Below are positions 34,967 through 44,181 of a DNA stretch of 64,000 nt, piece after piece. The position numbers and the translations under genes were made by a program. Every line of letters begins with the position of its first letter. Within the stretch, counting starts at the first letter, position 1. Under the pieces are notes generated by a model. That model ran no database searches, had not been told where the DNA came from, and saw only the letters and a list, made by a program, of their open reading frames with translations. The stretch is from an uncultured Gammaproteobacteria bacterium (GTDB taxonomy: Bacteria; Pseudomonadota; Gammaproteobacteria; Arenicellales; JAANXG01), in the NCBI GenBank assembly GCA_947258975.1, contig CAMYKK010000014.1, positions 23,630 through 87,629 of the forward strand, written 5' to 3'.

Positions 34967-37138
34967 TCAACGTGAACGGTCTCGCGCATAGTCTATGACG
35001 GCCAGGGCAACACGGGTTGCCGCCAGTCCCGCGCGGGCGTCCGCGCCAACGACCGGAAACGTTTGCCCGCGAACCGCAGCGGCAAATTCCCGCAGGCAAT
35101 CGCGCTGGCCTTTGTCGCCCCGTCGTAACTTGGTGCGCACCTTGCCGCCCCGGTACTTGAAGCCGGCAAAGTTATCGACGTGGGCGGTGTTACCGTTACC
35201 GAAGGCCTCGAAATACTCTTTGCCCATACGTTTATCACCAATGCAGGTGTAGAGCACACTGGCGTGTGACCCGTCGGCGTAACCGAGCAGTACGCTGGCG
35301 TTCGGGTTCGTACTCTTGATTGGACCCGCCATAACAGCGGCAATCGCCACCGGTTCTCCGCCCATAAACCAGTTGGCAAGATCAAAGAAGTGGACCCCCT
35401 CTCCCAATAGACGTCCGCCTTCCGCGGTCGTATTGCTCCAGTCGTTCGCCAATGCCCCGATATTCGCCCGCGCATACAGCATGCGCACACCCGATCGACC
35501 AATCGCTTCGCGCAGTGCCAACAAGTAGGGCGAGAAACGGCGGTTAAAACCCACGCGTACGACCAGTCCCTGCCGATCGGCAGCGGCGACGATACGGTCC
35601 GCGTCTGCCACGGTTGTTGTCATGGGTTTTTCGATGAACACATGCTTGCCGGCATCCAGGGCATCCAACGCAATGCGGGCGTGGGTGGCGTGTCTCGTAG
35701 CGATCAACACCGCCTCAACACTCGGGTCGTCCAGGAGGACCCGGTAATCGCTGGCAGTCAGCGGCACCTTGTAGCGCCGGGCCGCAGCCGCGGCACTGGC
35801 GCCCGTGCGGCTCGCGATCCCACGCACCCAGAACTCGCCGCCCAGCGTCTTGAGTTTCGGCAGGTGCATGGCCTTTACGTAGGACCCCGCGCCGATGATC
35901 CCCAGGCACACCGGTCCGCTACCCGTGTGCTTGATGACGGCGGGCGCGATACTTGCAACCTCCGAGCGTGTCCCGGCGTGTGCTATTTTCACCGCCTCGG
36001 GTAATGCCGGCGGCTCGCCGTAGTCGAGCAATACTCCGAGCACGGCCGGATCACCCTGCTTGACTCGCGCATAAGCCGCTACCGCATCATCCACGGCGAA
36101 GCGTTCGCTGACGAGATCGGTGATGTTCATAGACGCCGTTTGCAGCATCCAGAGGAAATGCGCCAGATTACGCCCCTCGCTCCAGCGTACCTGGTTGACG
36201 CCATAGTCGTGTCCGCGGATTTCGTAATCGGGATCGTAGCGTCCGGGCCCGTAGGAACACGACATTCTCAGCTCCAATTCCTTGGCGTACATCTTGGCGC
36301 GCTGCAGCTTGAGGCCGACATCCCCGACCAGTGAAACACGTCCCGATTTACGACACAGGTCGAACCCGAGATTGACCGGCGCATTGCTGTCGGATGCAGC
36401 GCAGATCAAAACGCCGTCAAGCCCAATACCGTCGGTTAACGCCAGTACACGCTGTACACTGTCGCATTCATCTAGGGTCCACGCCTCGGTATTTGCGACG
36501 GTCTTGCTCATCGCCACTCGTTCGGCTGACAGATCAATGCCATAGGCCCGGTAGCCCATGCCGGCCAACATGCGGACGGTGAGCTGGCCGATCAGTCCGA
36601 GGCCCACGACGCCGACGCGTTCACCGGGCGTCAGCTCCAACCGGCGTATACCCTGCATGGCGATACACGCCAGTGCGGCAAAGGCTGATTGCTCCATGGG
36701 CACGCCATCCGGGACCCGTGCCGCGAGATTGCGCGGCACCACGACATATTCGGCGTGGTTGGCATAGTGTGTTCCCATGCAGGCAACGGTGTCGCCGGGT
36801 TGAAAGGGCATAGAGGCATCGTCAACCTCGACAACCGTGCCGGCGCTGCTATAACCGACCGGATTGGAATCGGCGAGCTTGTTCTGAACGGTCTCGAGAG
36901 TTTGGCGAAGCCCCGCGGACTTGGCCATCTCCCAGACCTGCTGCACACGGTCACCGGACGATACCGCTTTCTCGTAGAGACCGAGTACACCTGAGTTCCG
37001 CGACACTGCCGCGCCTTCCGTACCGCTGCTGATCAGGGAATAGCGATTGCGCACCAAGATGGTGTTTTTGAGCCGACCGGGTACCGGTGCATCGAGCACG
37101 GAGACCTTGCCTTGCCCAGATAGGAAGACCTGTTTCAT
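34967..37138 (-). CDS. Bi-domain oxidoreductase (zinc-type MDR dehydrogenase fused to Gfo/Idh/MocA), copy 1
   Basis: Residues 1-350 form a medium-chain dehydrogenase: VGVVGLGLIGQLTVRMLAGMG is the cofactor loop, and the DYEIRGHDYGVNQVRWSEGRN stretch is typical of this fusion family. Residues 385-723 form a Gfo/Idh/MocA oxidoreductase with LGIIGAGSYVKAMHLPKL and the signature HVFIEKPMTT. Such fusions are found in exopolysaccharide loci, usually next to a heparinase II/III gene, as here: its ATG overlaps the end of the upstream lyase gene by four bases. The reaction is not established; oxidation-epimerisation of a nucleotide sugar or polymer sugar is the usual guess. A paralogue is encoded at 44182. 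Confidence 0.9.
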   Translation of the reverse strand: MKQVFLSGQGKVSVLDAPVPGRLKNTILVRNRYSLISSGTEGAAVSRNSGVLGLYEKAVSSGDRVQQVWEMAKSAGLRQTLETVQNKLADSNPVGYSSAGTVVEVDDASMPFQPGDTVACMGTHYANHAEYVVVPRNLAARVPDGVPMEQSAFAALACIAMQGIRRLELTPGERVGVVGLGLIGQLTVRMLAGMGYRAYGIDLSAERVAMSKTVANTEAWTLDECDSVQRVLALTDGIGLDGVLICAASDSNAPVNLGFDLCRKSGRVSLVGDVGLKLQRAKMYAKELELRMSCSYGPGRYDPDYEIRGHDYGVNQVRWSEGRNLAHFLWMLQTASMNITDLVSERFAVDDAVAAYARVKQGDPAVLGVLLDYGEPPALPEAVKIAHAGTRSEVASIAPAVIKHTGSGPVCLGIIGAGSYVKAMHLPKLKTLGGEFWVRGIASRTGASAAAAARRYKVPLTASDYRVLLDDPSVEAVLIATRHATHARIALDALDAGKHVFIEKPMTTTVADADRIVAAADRQGLVVRVGFNRRFSPYLLALREAIGRSGVRMLYARANIGALANDWSNTTAEGGRLLGEGVHFFDLANWFMGGEPVAIAAVMAGPIKSTNPNASVLLGYADGSHASVLYTCIGDKRMGKEYFEAFGNGNTAHVDNFAGFKYRGGKVRTKLRRGDKGQRDCLREFAAAVRGQTFPVVGADARAGLAATRVALAVIDYARDRSR

Positions 37139-39153
37139 TGCAAGAGCCCTTGCACACTTATGGGGCCGGAGCTTGCAAAATAAATGTCGATCGTCAACAC
37201 CGTCTCCTTCACAGTATCTTGAACCATCTCCAAGGTTTTGGACGGCGCCAGCCGGCCGTATCCAGGGCTGACTTTATCATCGACAAGCCGCGCGCTGGAA
37301 TTCCTGTCCCAGCGGACAACGATCATGTCGCCTCGCCACTCAATCTGGGCTTGATGTGCGCTCATGACCAGCGCAATGCCGGGCGCGAAGTGAAGATAGC
37401 GCACCGTGTGATGGTTCCCTTTTGCGTCGATTCGATCGCGGCAGTGGAACGCGCCGGTATCGATTTGGAAAATGATGGTCCGTTGGTGTAGCACCGGGTC
37501 CGGCAAGTCGCGATAGCCGGTATGACCCGCGGTGACTATCACTGGATTGTTTTCCGCTACCGTGGTAGTGACGTTGATGGGGCGGGCGCTGTTGGCAATA
37601 CGAAAATTTCCTCTCAACGGGGCTATTTCGCGGTCATCAACAACCAGGCTGTTGTGCGCCCGCGTGGCCCGGAACCGATCATGTGCAGCATAGTCTCCGC
37701 TGTATAGATATGACCCTGGATCGATCAACAACGACCTGCCGCCCAGGAACAATTCAAAGCTCAACAGGTCGTTATGACCGTGACCACCCAAACCATTCTG
37801 CCCAACTTCGCCGATATCCATAAACAGGAAATTCTCTTTGCTCTTGGCAATAAACACTCCTCCGTCGCGAAAGTGCCGATGAACGCTGCGATGGGGTGAC
37901 ATCTCGGGCATGGATCGCCATCGCTTCAGGGCATCCGACCCAAACAACCATAAACCGGTAACCGGGATGGTACGGGCGGCCGATTTGAGGTCACCATCGT
38001 CGAAATACATCGCCGCAACGCCAATTCCAGCACGATGATCACGCACCGGAAGCTGTTCGAAAGCAAAAATTACTGCATCGTCACTATCGCCGATCAGCGG
38101 GCACTGACCGTCAGGTCGAAGAAACGCTGCATTGTAACGCGCCGCCGCCCGCAGCCGGGCGCGTTCTGTCTTTGCGAGCGGGAGAGCTGATCGGTCCAGG
38201 GCGATACTGCCCAGCAAAAATAACTCCAGCGCCAGCCGGTGATAGGCGGTGGCTTTCTCAAAGTTCACCCCATCGGGCAGGAATTGCTGCAGCACCTCCC
38301 GGCTTAGCCGATATCCCGCGAATCGTCGCCAATGATGTGCCTGGGGATAAGACTTGTCCAGTGTGCGTGCTATCAGTAGCAGCGCCACCAGCTGCGCCGC
38401 GAAATGATTGCCCGCATGATCGGTCAGTTCCAGCGTGCGCATCACGAATTCACCGTGCGCCGCCAATTCTCGAAGTATCAGCGACGCATCGCGGTCGGTG
38501 AGCCCGACCTGCCTCGCCATATCCGCGAGTAAGCACAGTTCAATGCCACGCATCGCCCCCTCCATTGGGTACCAGTTAACAGAGTGAGCGAGCGGATTAC
38601 TATTGCTCCAATCTGCAAGAATATTAAGCGCCGCCGACGTACGCTGGATGCCACCGTCCAGAATATCGGCTTGGATGAGGGTAGGCAGGAAAGACAGTCG
38701 TGACAGCTCCCAAGGAAATTTCACATCGTAGGGCCTGTCGCGTAGGGCTGTGTGATCGTAATTGCGGTAATAATCGGGCGCCCACTCGTGATCCAGCCGC
38801 CAATCCCGGTGCCACGGCCACGGCGTTGACTTTGGCAGTGGCGTCTCGAACACTGTGAAATCGCGCTCGATTACGGCATCGGCGCCGGCGATGAGACGGG
38901 CGCCGTCAATGAGCCCCAATTCAGCGGCCTTGCGAACAGCCGACTGGCCGTCCAGTGCAACGACCGCATATGGCGCGTGTCTACGCCAATCGCGCGCACG
39001 GGGATCGCTGGCCCACCGGTTGATCCGACGTTCCAATTTTTGCCAACCCCCAGTCAGTTCCATCATCTTCAGATGCGCTTCCTGCCGGGTCCTGAAGACG
39101 ATTGTCCTGGGTGATTTGGTCAGAACTCGAGTAAACAGCGAGGGTTTAGTCAC
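37135..39153 (-). CDS. Heparinase II/III family protein, copy 1
   Basis: A 672-residue protein of the alginate/heparinase lyase superfamily. The N-terminal half is an alpha-toroid (DHAGNHFAAQLVALLLIART, LPDGVNFEKATAYHRLALELFLLG). The C-terminal half is the beta-sheet Hepar_II_III domain with the signature GLGGHGHNDLLSFELFLGGRSLLIDPGSYLY and RAHNSLVVDDRE. No signal peptide was seen, so it appears cytoplasmic, as noted for its relatives in polysaccharide loci. The GTG start has no strong ribosome site. The coding end overlaps the oxidoreductase start by four bases, so the two are co-translated. A biosynthetic rather than degradative role is likely, but its substrate is unknown. A shorter paralogue is at 46335. 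Confidence 0.88.
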   Translation of the reverse strand: MTKPSLFTRVLTKSPRTIVFRTRQEAHLKMMELTGGWQKLERRINRWASDPRARDWRRHAPYAVVALDGQSAVRKAAELGLIDGARLIAGADAVIERDFTVFETPLPKSTPWPWHRDWRLDHEWAPDYYRNYDHTALRDRPYDVKFPWELSRLSFLPTLIQADILDGGIQRTSAALNILADWSNSNPLAHSVNWYPMEGAMRGIELCLLADMARQVGLTDRDASLILRELAAHGEFVMRTLELTDHAGNHFAAQLVALLLIARTLDKSYPQAHHWRRFAGYRLSREVLQQFLPDGVNFEKATAYHRLALELFLLGSIALDRSALPLAKTERARLRAAARYNAAFLRPDGQCPLIGDSDDAVIFAFEQLPVRDHRAGIGVAAMYFDDGDLKSAARTIPVTGLWLFGSDALKRWRSMPEMSPHRSVHRHFRDGGVFIAKSKENFLFMDIGEVGQNGLGGHGHNDLLSFELFLGGRSLLIDPGSYLYSGDYAAHDRFRATRAHNSLVVDDREIAPLRGNFRIANSARPINVTTTVAENNPVIVTAGHTGYRDLPDPVLHQRTIIFQIDTGAFHCRDRIDAKGNHHTVRYLHFAPGIALVMSAHQAQIEWRGDMIVVRWDRNSSARLVDDKVSPGYGRLAPSKTLEMVQDTVKETVLTIDIYFASSGPISVQGLLQ

Positions 39154-39253
39154 GTGACGACGGGCGTGATTATTTTGGTGGGATAGATACTAAGGAAAAA
39201 TCGGCCCGGAGTCTTTGACTGCGATCCCGTTTCTGCAGCGGAGCGGGATGGAT

Positions 39254-40444
39254 TCACGTGATCCGCAGAAGTTCTTGCATACTCGCGACGACGCGCGCAG
39301 CGGTGCGCCCATCCCACAACTCGGGTTTGACCCGCTTCTTGTTTCCGCCCCGTAGCACGGCACTCACGCGATTTTCGATATCCTCGATCTTGCACAATTG
39401 GTTCGTTCCTTGCAGGACAGTGACAGGCCGCTCGGTGTTATCGCGGATCGTTAAACACGGAATCCCGAGATAGGTGGTTTCTTCTTGAATACCGCCGGAA
39501 TCAGTAATTGCAAACCGGCAGTTAAAAATGAGATTCATGAATCGAACGTAACTGAGCGGCTCGAGCACATGCAGATTATCGTTACGGATCAGATCCGGTA
39601 ACATCCCGAATTGCTCCAGATTTTTTCTGGTTCTGGGATGAATCGGGAACACGAGCGCCGTGTTCTTGCTAATCTGGGACAGCGTCGCACATAACGCCCG
39701 CAGGGCCTCTGGATTATCGACGTTGGACGGCCGGTGTAACGTGACCACGCCATAATTACCTTTCTTGACACCCAGTTCTTTATGGAATTGTTCCGCTTCG
39801 ATTTTTGCTCTCAGCATTTCCAAGGAATCCATCATGATGTTGCCGACGCGAATGATTTTTGCCGGGTTTATTCCTTCCGCGACAAGGTTTTCGTCGGCAT
39901 CGGATGAAGGCGTCCAAAGAACATCGGCCAAGACATCGGTTGTTATTCGATTTATCTCTTCCGGCATTGTCCGATCGAACGAACGTAGCCCTGCTTCTAA
40001 GTGGGCAATCAAAGGCCGGTGAAGTTTCGCTCCGCCGGTTGGGGTTTTCTGCATAATGGCCGTAGTTTGATCTTGTTCGTCCGTGTATCGAAAAGAGACC
40101 TTTGCGGTGGCGAGAGCGCAGGCCAAAGTGGAATTAACATCTCCCACAACAACGACTAAATCGGGACGCGCGTTCATAATGAGCCGCTCATAGGCAACCA
40201 TAACCCGGCCCGTTTGCTCGGCATGCGTACCGTTGCCGATCCCAAGATGCACGTCCGGGTCCGGCAGCTGCAGATCTTTGAAAAACACGTCAGACATATT
40301 AAGGTCATAATGCTGTCCCGTGTGGACGATAACGGGCTTGCCCCACTTTTGGTCTTTCAACGCGTGATAAACAGGAGCGATCTTCATGAAATTGGGGCGG
40401 GCCGCCGCAATCAGATGAATCGTTTTCTCGAATTCTGGGATCAT
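39254..40444 (-). CDS. wecB: UDP-N-acetylglucosamine 2-epimerase (non-hydrolysing)
   Basis: Interconverts UDP-GlcNAc and UDP-ManNAc, feeding ManNAc or ManNAcA into the polymer. Family motifs: IHLIAAARPNFMKIAPV at the N-terminus, VVVGDVNSTLACALAT, AHLEAGLRSFDRTMPEEINR (conserved Glu and His-rich region), and TDSGGIQEETTYLGIPCLTIRDNTERPVT near the C-terminus. I use the ATG at 40444 (GGAG three bases upstream), giving 396 residues; a TTG at 40492 would add 16. It is transcribed away from the FkbM-like gene and lies 100 bases upstream of the heparinase/oxidoreductase pair, probably in the same transcript. No UDP-ManNAc dehydrogenase (WecC) was found nearby. Confidence 0.93.
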   Translation of the reverse strand: MIPEFEKTIHLIAAARPNFMKIAPVYHALKDQKWGKPVIVHTGQHYDLNMSDVFFKDLQLPDPDVHLGIGNGTHAEQTGRVMVAYERLIMNARPDLVVVVGDVNSTLACALATAKVSFRYTDEQDQTTAIMQKTPTGGAKLHRPLIAHLEAGLRSFDRTMPEEINRITTDVLADVLWTPSSDADENLVAEGINPAKIIRVGNIMMDSLEMLRAKIEAEQFHKELGVKKGNYGVVTLHRPSNVDNPEALRALCATLSQISKNTALVFPIHPRTRKNLEQFGMLPDLIRNDNLHVLEPLSYVRFMNLIFNCRFAITDSGGIQEETTYLGIPCLTIRDNTERPVTVLQGTNQLCKIEDIENRVSAVLRGGNKKRVKPELWDGRTAARVVASMQELLRIT

Positions 40445-40875
40445 GAGCTCCGGGTCAGGTTTGCGATGCCATGGCTGAATATCGGGTTTCAATCAACGGC
40501 AGGTTCGGCGCTTGATAATTCACTTGCATCCAGCTTGCCGTTCGGGGCGAAGCGCTCGCCAGCGCAATTGCGATGCGCCACAATTCCGCCCATCACATTC
40601 CCGCTGCGGGGCCTGGATTCGAGATTGGCGTACGCGCCCCCATATTAGAATGATCCCGCCACCCGATGTAGTCGACTGCCTATACGCGGTTCACGCTTTT
40701 TGGTATACGATAAAAGACATCTTGGTCCGATCCCATCAAATGTCAGGACGCCAATCCCCTCGTTGATCGAGGATCGGTCACGCGGCATTGTTGACCAGAT
40801 TACCCGTGATCGGCAAATCGAGCGATGGGGAGGGCATGGTTTGGATTTTTGTCAGCCTCGGATACGCTAACCTCA
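40445..40875. other. Divergent intergenic region, about 430 bases
   Basis: Lies between the epimerase gene (minus) and the FkbM-like gene (plus), so it should contain promoters for both. Open frames here are short and lack family motifs. I could not identify a reliable -35/-10 pair or an inverted repeat. It marks the centre of the two oppositely oriented cassettes of region B. Confidence 0.45.
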
Positions 40876-41637
40876 ATGACAGAAAAAATCTTGATTAAGC
40901 AACACCAAGGGCTTGCCAGGCGGATCAAATACGCGATGCCTTCGTCAGTTTTCAACATGATGCGTCCTGCACTAAACACAATGGCAACCCTTTTTCCGGA
41001 CCGTATCAAGTACGCAATAGGAAGCCGGCTAAAAAAGCACAAGTATCCGTACTGCGTAATTGAGGCCGGGGATGTCGTTGTACAAGTCGGAGCGCCCCGG
41101 GATTTGCTGCAAGCCGGCCGATCACGGGCCATGCATTTTGCGTGGCTTGTAAAGCACGGAAAAGTGGTTGTCATCGAACCCGATCCTCACAATTGTGACG
41201 AAATAAAGACGTTTGTGGCAAACAATAATTTGCATGATACTGTGATTCTGGTTGAAAAAGGCGTTTGGTCCGAAGCAGGTGAACTCGAACTGTTGTCGAG
41301 TTCAAAGCATCCGGCGGCAAATATCTTGGTTGCTGCGAAGGATATTAATCAGACTGTAGCCGAAGAACGTCAATATTCTGTAATAAAAGTGCCTGTTGCG
41401 ACGCTGGATGAAATTCTTGAGGATCTGAACCTGAGACACGTTCGACTGGTGAGTTTGACAACCAATGGCGCTGAGCCAAACATCGTTCGCGGCATGAAAA
41501 AGCTACTTACTCGTGGTCCCGAGTATATATCGCTAGCCTCGACGAAACCGGGTTACCCGGAACTCATGAGAAAAATCGGTTATCAGTTGACCGCCACAGA
41601 TGACCGCGGTTATTCGTTTCGTAGAAACAGTGAGTGA
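40876..41637 (+). CDS. FkbM-like methyltransferase-fold protein with degenerate SAM motif
   Basis: The protein aligns with the FkbM pattern in layout: a hydrophobic strand (VVVQVGAPRD), an acidic strand VVVIEPDPHNCDEIKTFV, a VEKGVWSEAGELEL block, and a late segment VRLVSLTTNGAEPNIVRGMKKLL. However, the first loop lacks the usual DxGANxG glycines, and the late motif reads TTNGAE where the family has IDVEG(A/Y)E, losing its acidic residue. It may therefore bind a different cofactor or be inactive as a methyltransferase. The start is ATG 40876 (254 residues). Its neighbour downstream is the second sulfotransferase. Confidence 0.72.
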   Translation: MTEKILIKQHQGLARRIKYAMPSSVFNMMRPALNTMATLFPDRIKYAIGSRLKKHKYPYCVIEAGDVVVQVGAPRDLLQAGRSRAMHFAWLVKHGKVVVIEPDPHNCDEIKTFVANNNLHDTVILVEKGVWSEAGELELLSSSKHPAANILVAAKDINQTVAEERQYSVIKVPVATLDEILEDLNLRHVRLVSLTTNGAEPNIVRGMKKLLTRGPEYISLASTKPGYPELMRKIGYQLTATDDRGYSFRRNSE

Positions 41638-41840
41638 TGACCGCGATATGAACCGCCATGATTGCGTTGACCTTGGCGAACATTGGGTCGTGGTTAAGAA
41701 AACGGCAGGACACAATTCATGATTGGCATTGATTGTAAATGATGGGTGACGTGTTTCATCTGGCGCGCGTTGCGCGTGGACGTATTTCGCACTTGGTCTA
41801 TGAAGTTTAAGTATTTTCACGTGTAGCGCGCGGACATAAA

Positions 41841-42839
41841 GTGGTTGATAGATTGTGGACTTTGACAGGCCGGCTCGAGCGATTTATTTACGTAGCGCGC
41901 ACGTTTTCATGGATGATCGATCCACGCTTTTATCGACGTTCCAACGAAACGCCAATCGACCGGCCGATCTTTATTGTGGGAACCCAAGGCGGTGGGTTGA
42001 CTCTGCTGTCGCGCATGATACGGCGCCATCCGGATGTCGTTTCTGCAGCGGGAAATTCGCGATATTGGACGTCAGCAGACGAGATGCAAAATGTCTACGG
42101 TCTAAAGTTGCCGTCCGAACTCAGCGGTCTTCGTTACAAAGCGCCCGGTCACTCCGTGTTGACTGCTCCGCGCAGCTGGACTTACGCCGCTCGTGATCTG
42201 TATCCCATGTATCGAAAGAGTGCTGAGGATGCGACAACGGCGTCGAGTGAAGCTTTGAAGGCAGTCGTTCGCTACTGTATCCGCCGTTACGCCGCTAACC
42301 CGCATCGAGCGCGCTTCGTGGACAAAAGTCAGTCGTATTCGGTGCGTGCGGGATTGATCTGGGGGCTCCTCACAGAGCATGAACCTGTATTCATCCTGCT
42401 GCCGCGTGATCCCTACGTTTCCGTATATCGCGCCGCCATGGGGAAGGCCGGTGATATGAAACGGCTCAAGGCTCGTCTGTCCTACGAAGATAGAATTGAT
42501 ATTTGCGCGGAGCATTACGTCAATTCCATGCGGGCGACACTGGACGATCGCGACCGCTATGGTTTTCCATTGCTGATTATGCGGTTTGAAATGCTCATTG
42601 CCGAACCAGAGTCCGCGTTGCGGACTGTTTGCGACTTCGCGGATCTGTCATATTCAGCGGAAATGTTGCCTGCCCCACACCACGCTCTTCCGTATGGAAG
42701 CCGTTTCCCGGATCGTTGGTTTCCGATAAGAGCGGATGCCAATGAAGAGTACGAACCTCTCATTGACAACGTAACCATAGAGCGGGTCAATGCGCACGGC
42801 GCGGATTTGTTGCCGCGTCTGGGTTACGATGTGCGGTGA
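41841..42839 (+). CDS. Sulfotransferase family protein with variant P-loop
   Basis: A 332-residue protein. After about 40 residues it has RPIFIVGTQGGGLTLLSRMIRRHPDV, which occupies the place of the PAPS 5'-phosphosulfate loop (usually GxxRSGTT). The basic and Ser/Thr residues are partly replaced by QGGG. Later motifs fit better: RFVDKSQSYSVRAG (substrate side), VFILLPRDPYVSVYRAA (3'-phosphate binding) and LLIMRFEMLIAEPESALRTVCDFADL. The GTG at 41841 follows GGACATAAA without a strong ribosome site. It is much diverged from the sulfotransferase at 14239. With the FkbM-like gene before it and a GT4 gene after it, it probably acts on a sugar of the second polymer. Confidence 0.78.
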   Translation: MVDRLWTLTGRLERFIYVARTFSWMIDPRFYRRSNETPIDRPIFIVGTQGGGLTLLSRMIRRHPDVVSAAGNSRYWTSADEMQNVYGLKLPSELSGLRYKAPGHSVLTAPRSWTYAARDLYPMYRKSAEDATTASSEALKAVVRYCIRRYAANPHRARFVDKSQSYSVRAGLIWGLLTEHEPVFILLPRDPYVSVYRAAMGKAGDMKRLKARLSYEDRIDICAEHYVNSMRATLDDRDRYGFPLLIMRFEMLIAEPESALRTVCDFADLSYSAEMLPAPHHALPYGSRFPDRWFPIRADANEEYEPLIDNVTIERVNAHGADLLPRLGYDVR

Positions 42840-42913
42840 CACAAGAATCTTGTTGGTCAAGTTGCTAAACCCGGGATTCTCCGCTATTCGTTGACAACAC
42901 TCGAAGGCCCACA

Positions 42914-44065
42914 TTGCATATTTGTTTCTTGTCATCCCTGCATCCTCCGCTGGATAAACGCGTGCATTACAAGGAGGCCGTGTCGTTAGTGCGGGCTGGA
43001 TTCGAGGTCACGCATATCGCACCGGGCGACATTAATGGGCAAGTCGTGGACGGTGTGAAGTTTGTTTGTTTCAAGGGGCGATCTAGTGTGCGCGGCCGCG
43101 TGGCGCAAATGAGGACGCTGTATCGTTTGGCTAGACAAGTCAAGGCGGACGTTTATCACTGTAACGAAGTCGAATCGTGGACGGTCGGTGTATTCCTCAA
43201 GTTGCGAGACCGGATGCGTGTGGTGTTTGATGTTCATGAAATCTACTCAACCAGGCTCTCAGAACGATTTTTTATTCGATCCCTGCGTCCCGCGCTGGGG
43301 ACACTAGTCAAACTTTATTTTCGCTTGCTTTTGCCGTTTACGGACCGCCTGGTATTTGCCAAAAAGTCGGTACAGAAAGATTTCCCCAAAAACTTCAAAA
43401 AGATAGTGCTCGTGCAGAATTTTGTAGAGGCCGATGTTGCGCATCGGTTGCCGCTATCCAAGACCGGCAAATCGTTAAACAACGGCAAGATCGTTGCACT
43501 TCATCTCGGTGCAATTAATCGAGCCCGGGGTTGGCCACAATTTGTTGAATCACTAGCGCGGGTGAAAAATTCCAACCTCCACATCAGCGTGGTGGGCCGA
43601 TTTGGTGATGGAACCGAGGACCAGTTCAAGAAAGAAGTGTTAAGGTTTGGACTGTCGCATCGGGTCGAATTTGTTCCGTGGATTCCTTATGAGGACGTCC
43701 CGGACTATGCGGCAGCATGCCAGATCGGGATGATTACTTTCCAGCCGGTGCATGATAATTTTGTGCATGCGTTACCGCACAAACTTTTCGATTACATGCT
43801 GGCGCGACTGCCGGTAATCGTTCCTGACTTTGCGGTCGAAGTGGCGGACATCGTTCGCGACTCACAATGCGGTATCTTGGTGGACACAACTAAACCAGAA
43901 GACATCGCGCGTGCAATGGATCGGTTGGCCGCCGATCCCGATCTGCGGTTCAGGATGGGTCGGAAAGGGCATGATGCAGTAATGAAAAGATATAACTGGG
44001 AACATGAAGCCAAAGAGTTGATCGCCATGTATCAAGGGCTGGGCCCCTCAAGAGGACTTCTGTAA
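42914..44065 (+). CDS. Glycosyltransferase family 4
   Basis: A GT-B fold glycosyltransferase of 383 residues. The N-terminal half starts with ICFLSSLHPPLDKRVHYKEAVSLVRAGFEVTHIAPGD, a common form in GT4 proteins with the DKRVHYKEA element. The C-terminal half has VALHLGAINRARGWPQFVESLA, VVGRFGDG, VEFVPWIPYEDVPDYAAACQIGMITF and LPHKLFDYMLARLPVIVPDF (nucleotide-sugar binding). The start is a TTG at 42914, supported by GAAGG six bases upstream (42903-42907). It lies between the sulfotransferase and the second oxidoreductase/heparinase cassette. Donor and linkage unknown. Confidence 0.9.
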   Translation: MHICFLSSLHPPLDKRVHYKEAVSLVRAGFEVTHIAPGDINGQVVDGVKFVCFKGRSSVRGRVAQMRTLYRLARQVKADVYHCNEVESWTVGVFLKLRDRMRVVFDVHEIYSTRLSERFFIRSLRPALGTLVKLYFRLLLPFTDRLVFAKKSVQKDFPKNFKKIVLVQNFVEADVAHRLPLSKTGKSLNNGKIVALHLGAINRARGWPQFVESLARVKNSNLHISVVGRFGDGTEDQFKKEVLRFGLSHRVEFVPWIPYEDVPDYAAACQIGMITFQPVHDNFVHALPHKLFDYMLARLPVIVPDFAVEVADIVRDSQCGILVDTTKPEDIARAMDRLAADPDLRFRMGRKGHDAVMKRYNWEHEAKELIAMYQGLGPSRGLL

Positions 44066-44181
44066 AAGCAATCGGGATGCGCCAGAAATACTCCGCGTCC
44101 ATGCGCGGATGCCCGCGCATATTCTTGGAGAATGGAATGCAACACGTTGGCGATGAAAGTTCTTACTGAGGCAGATAGGCA

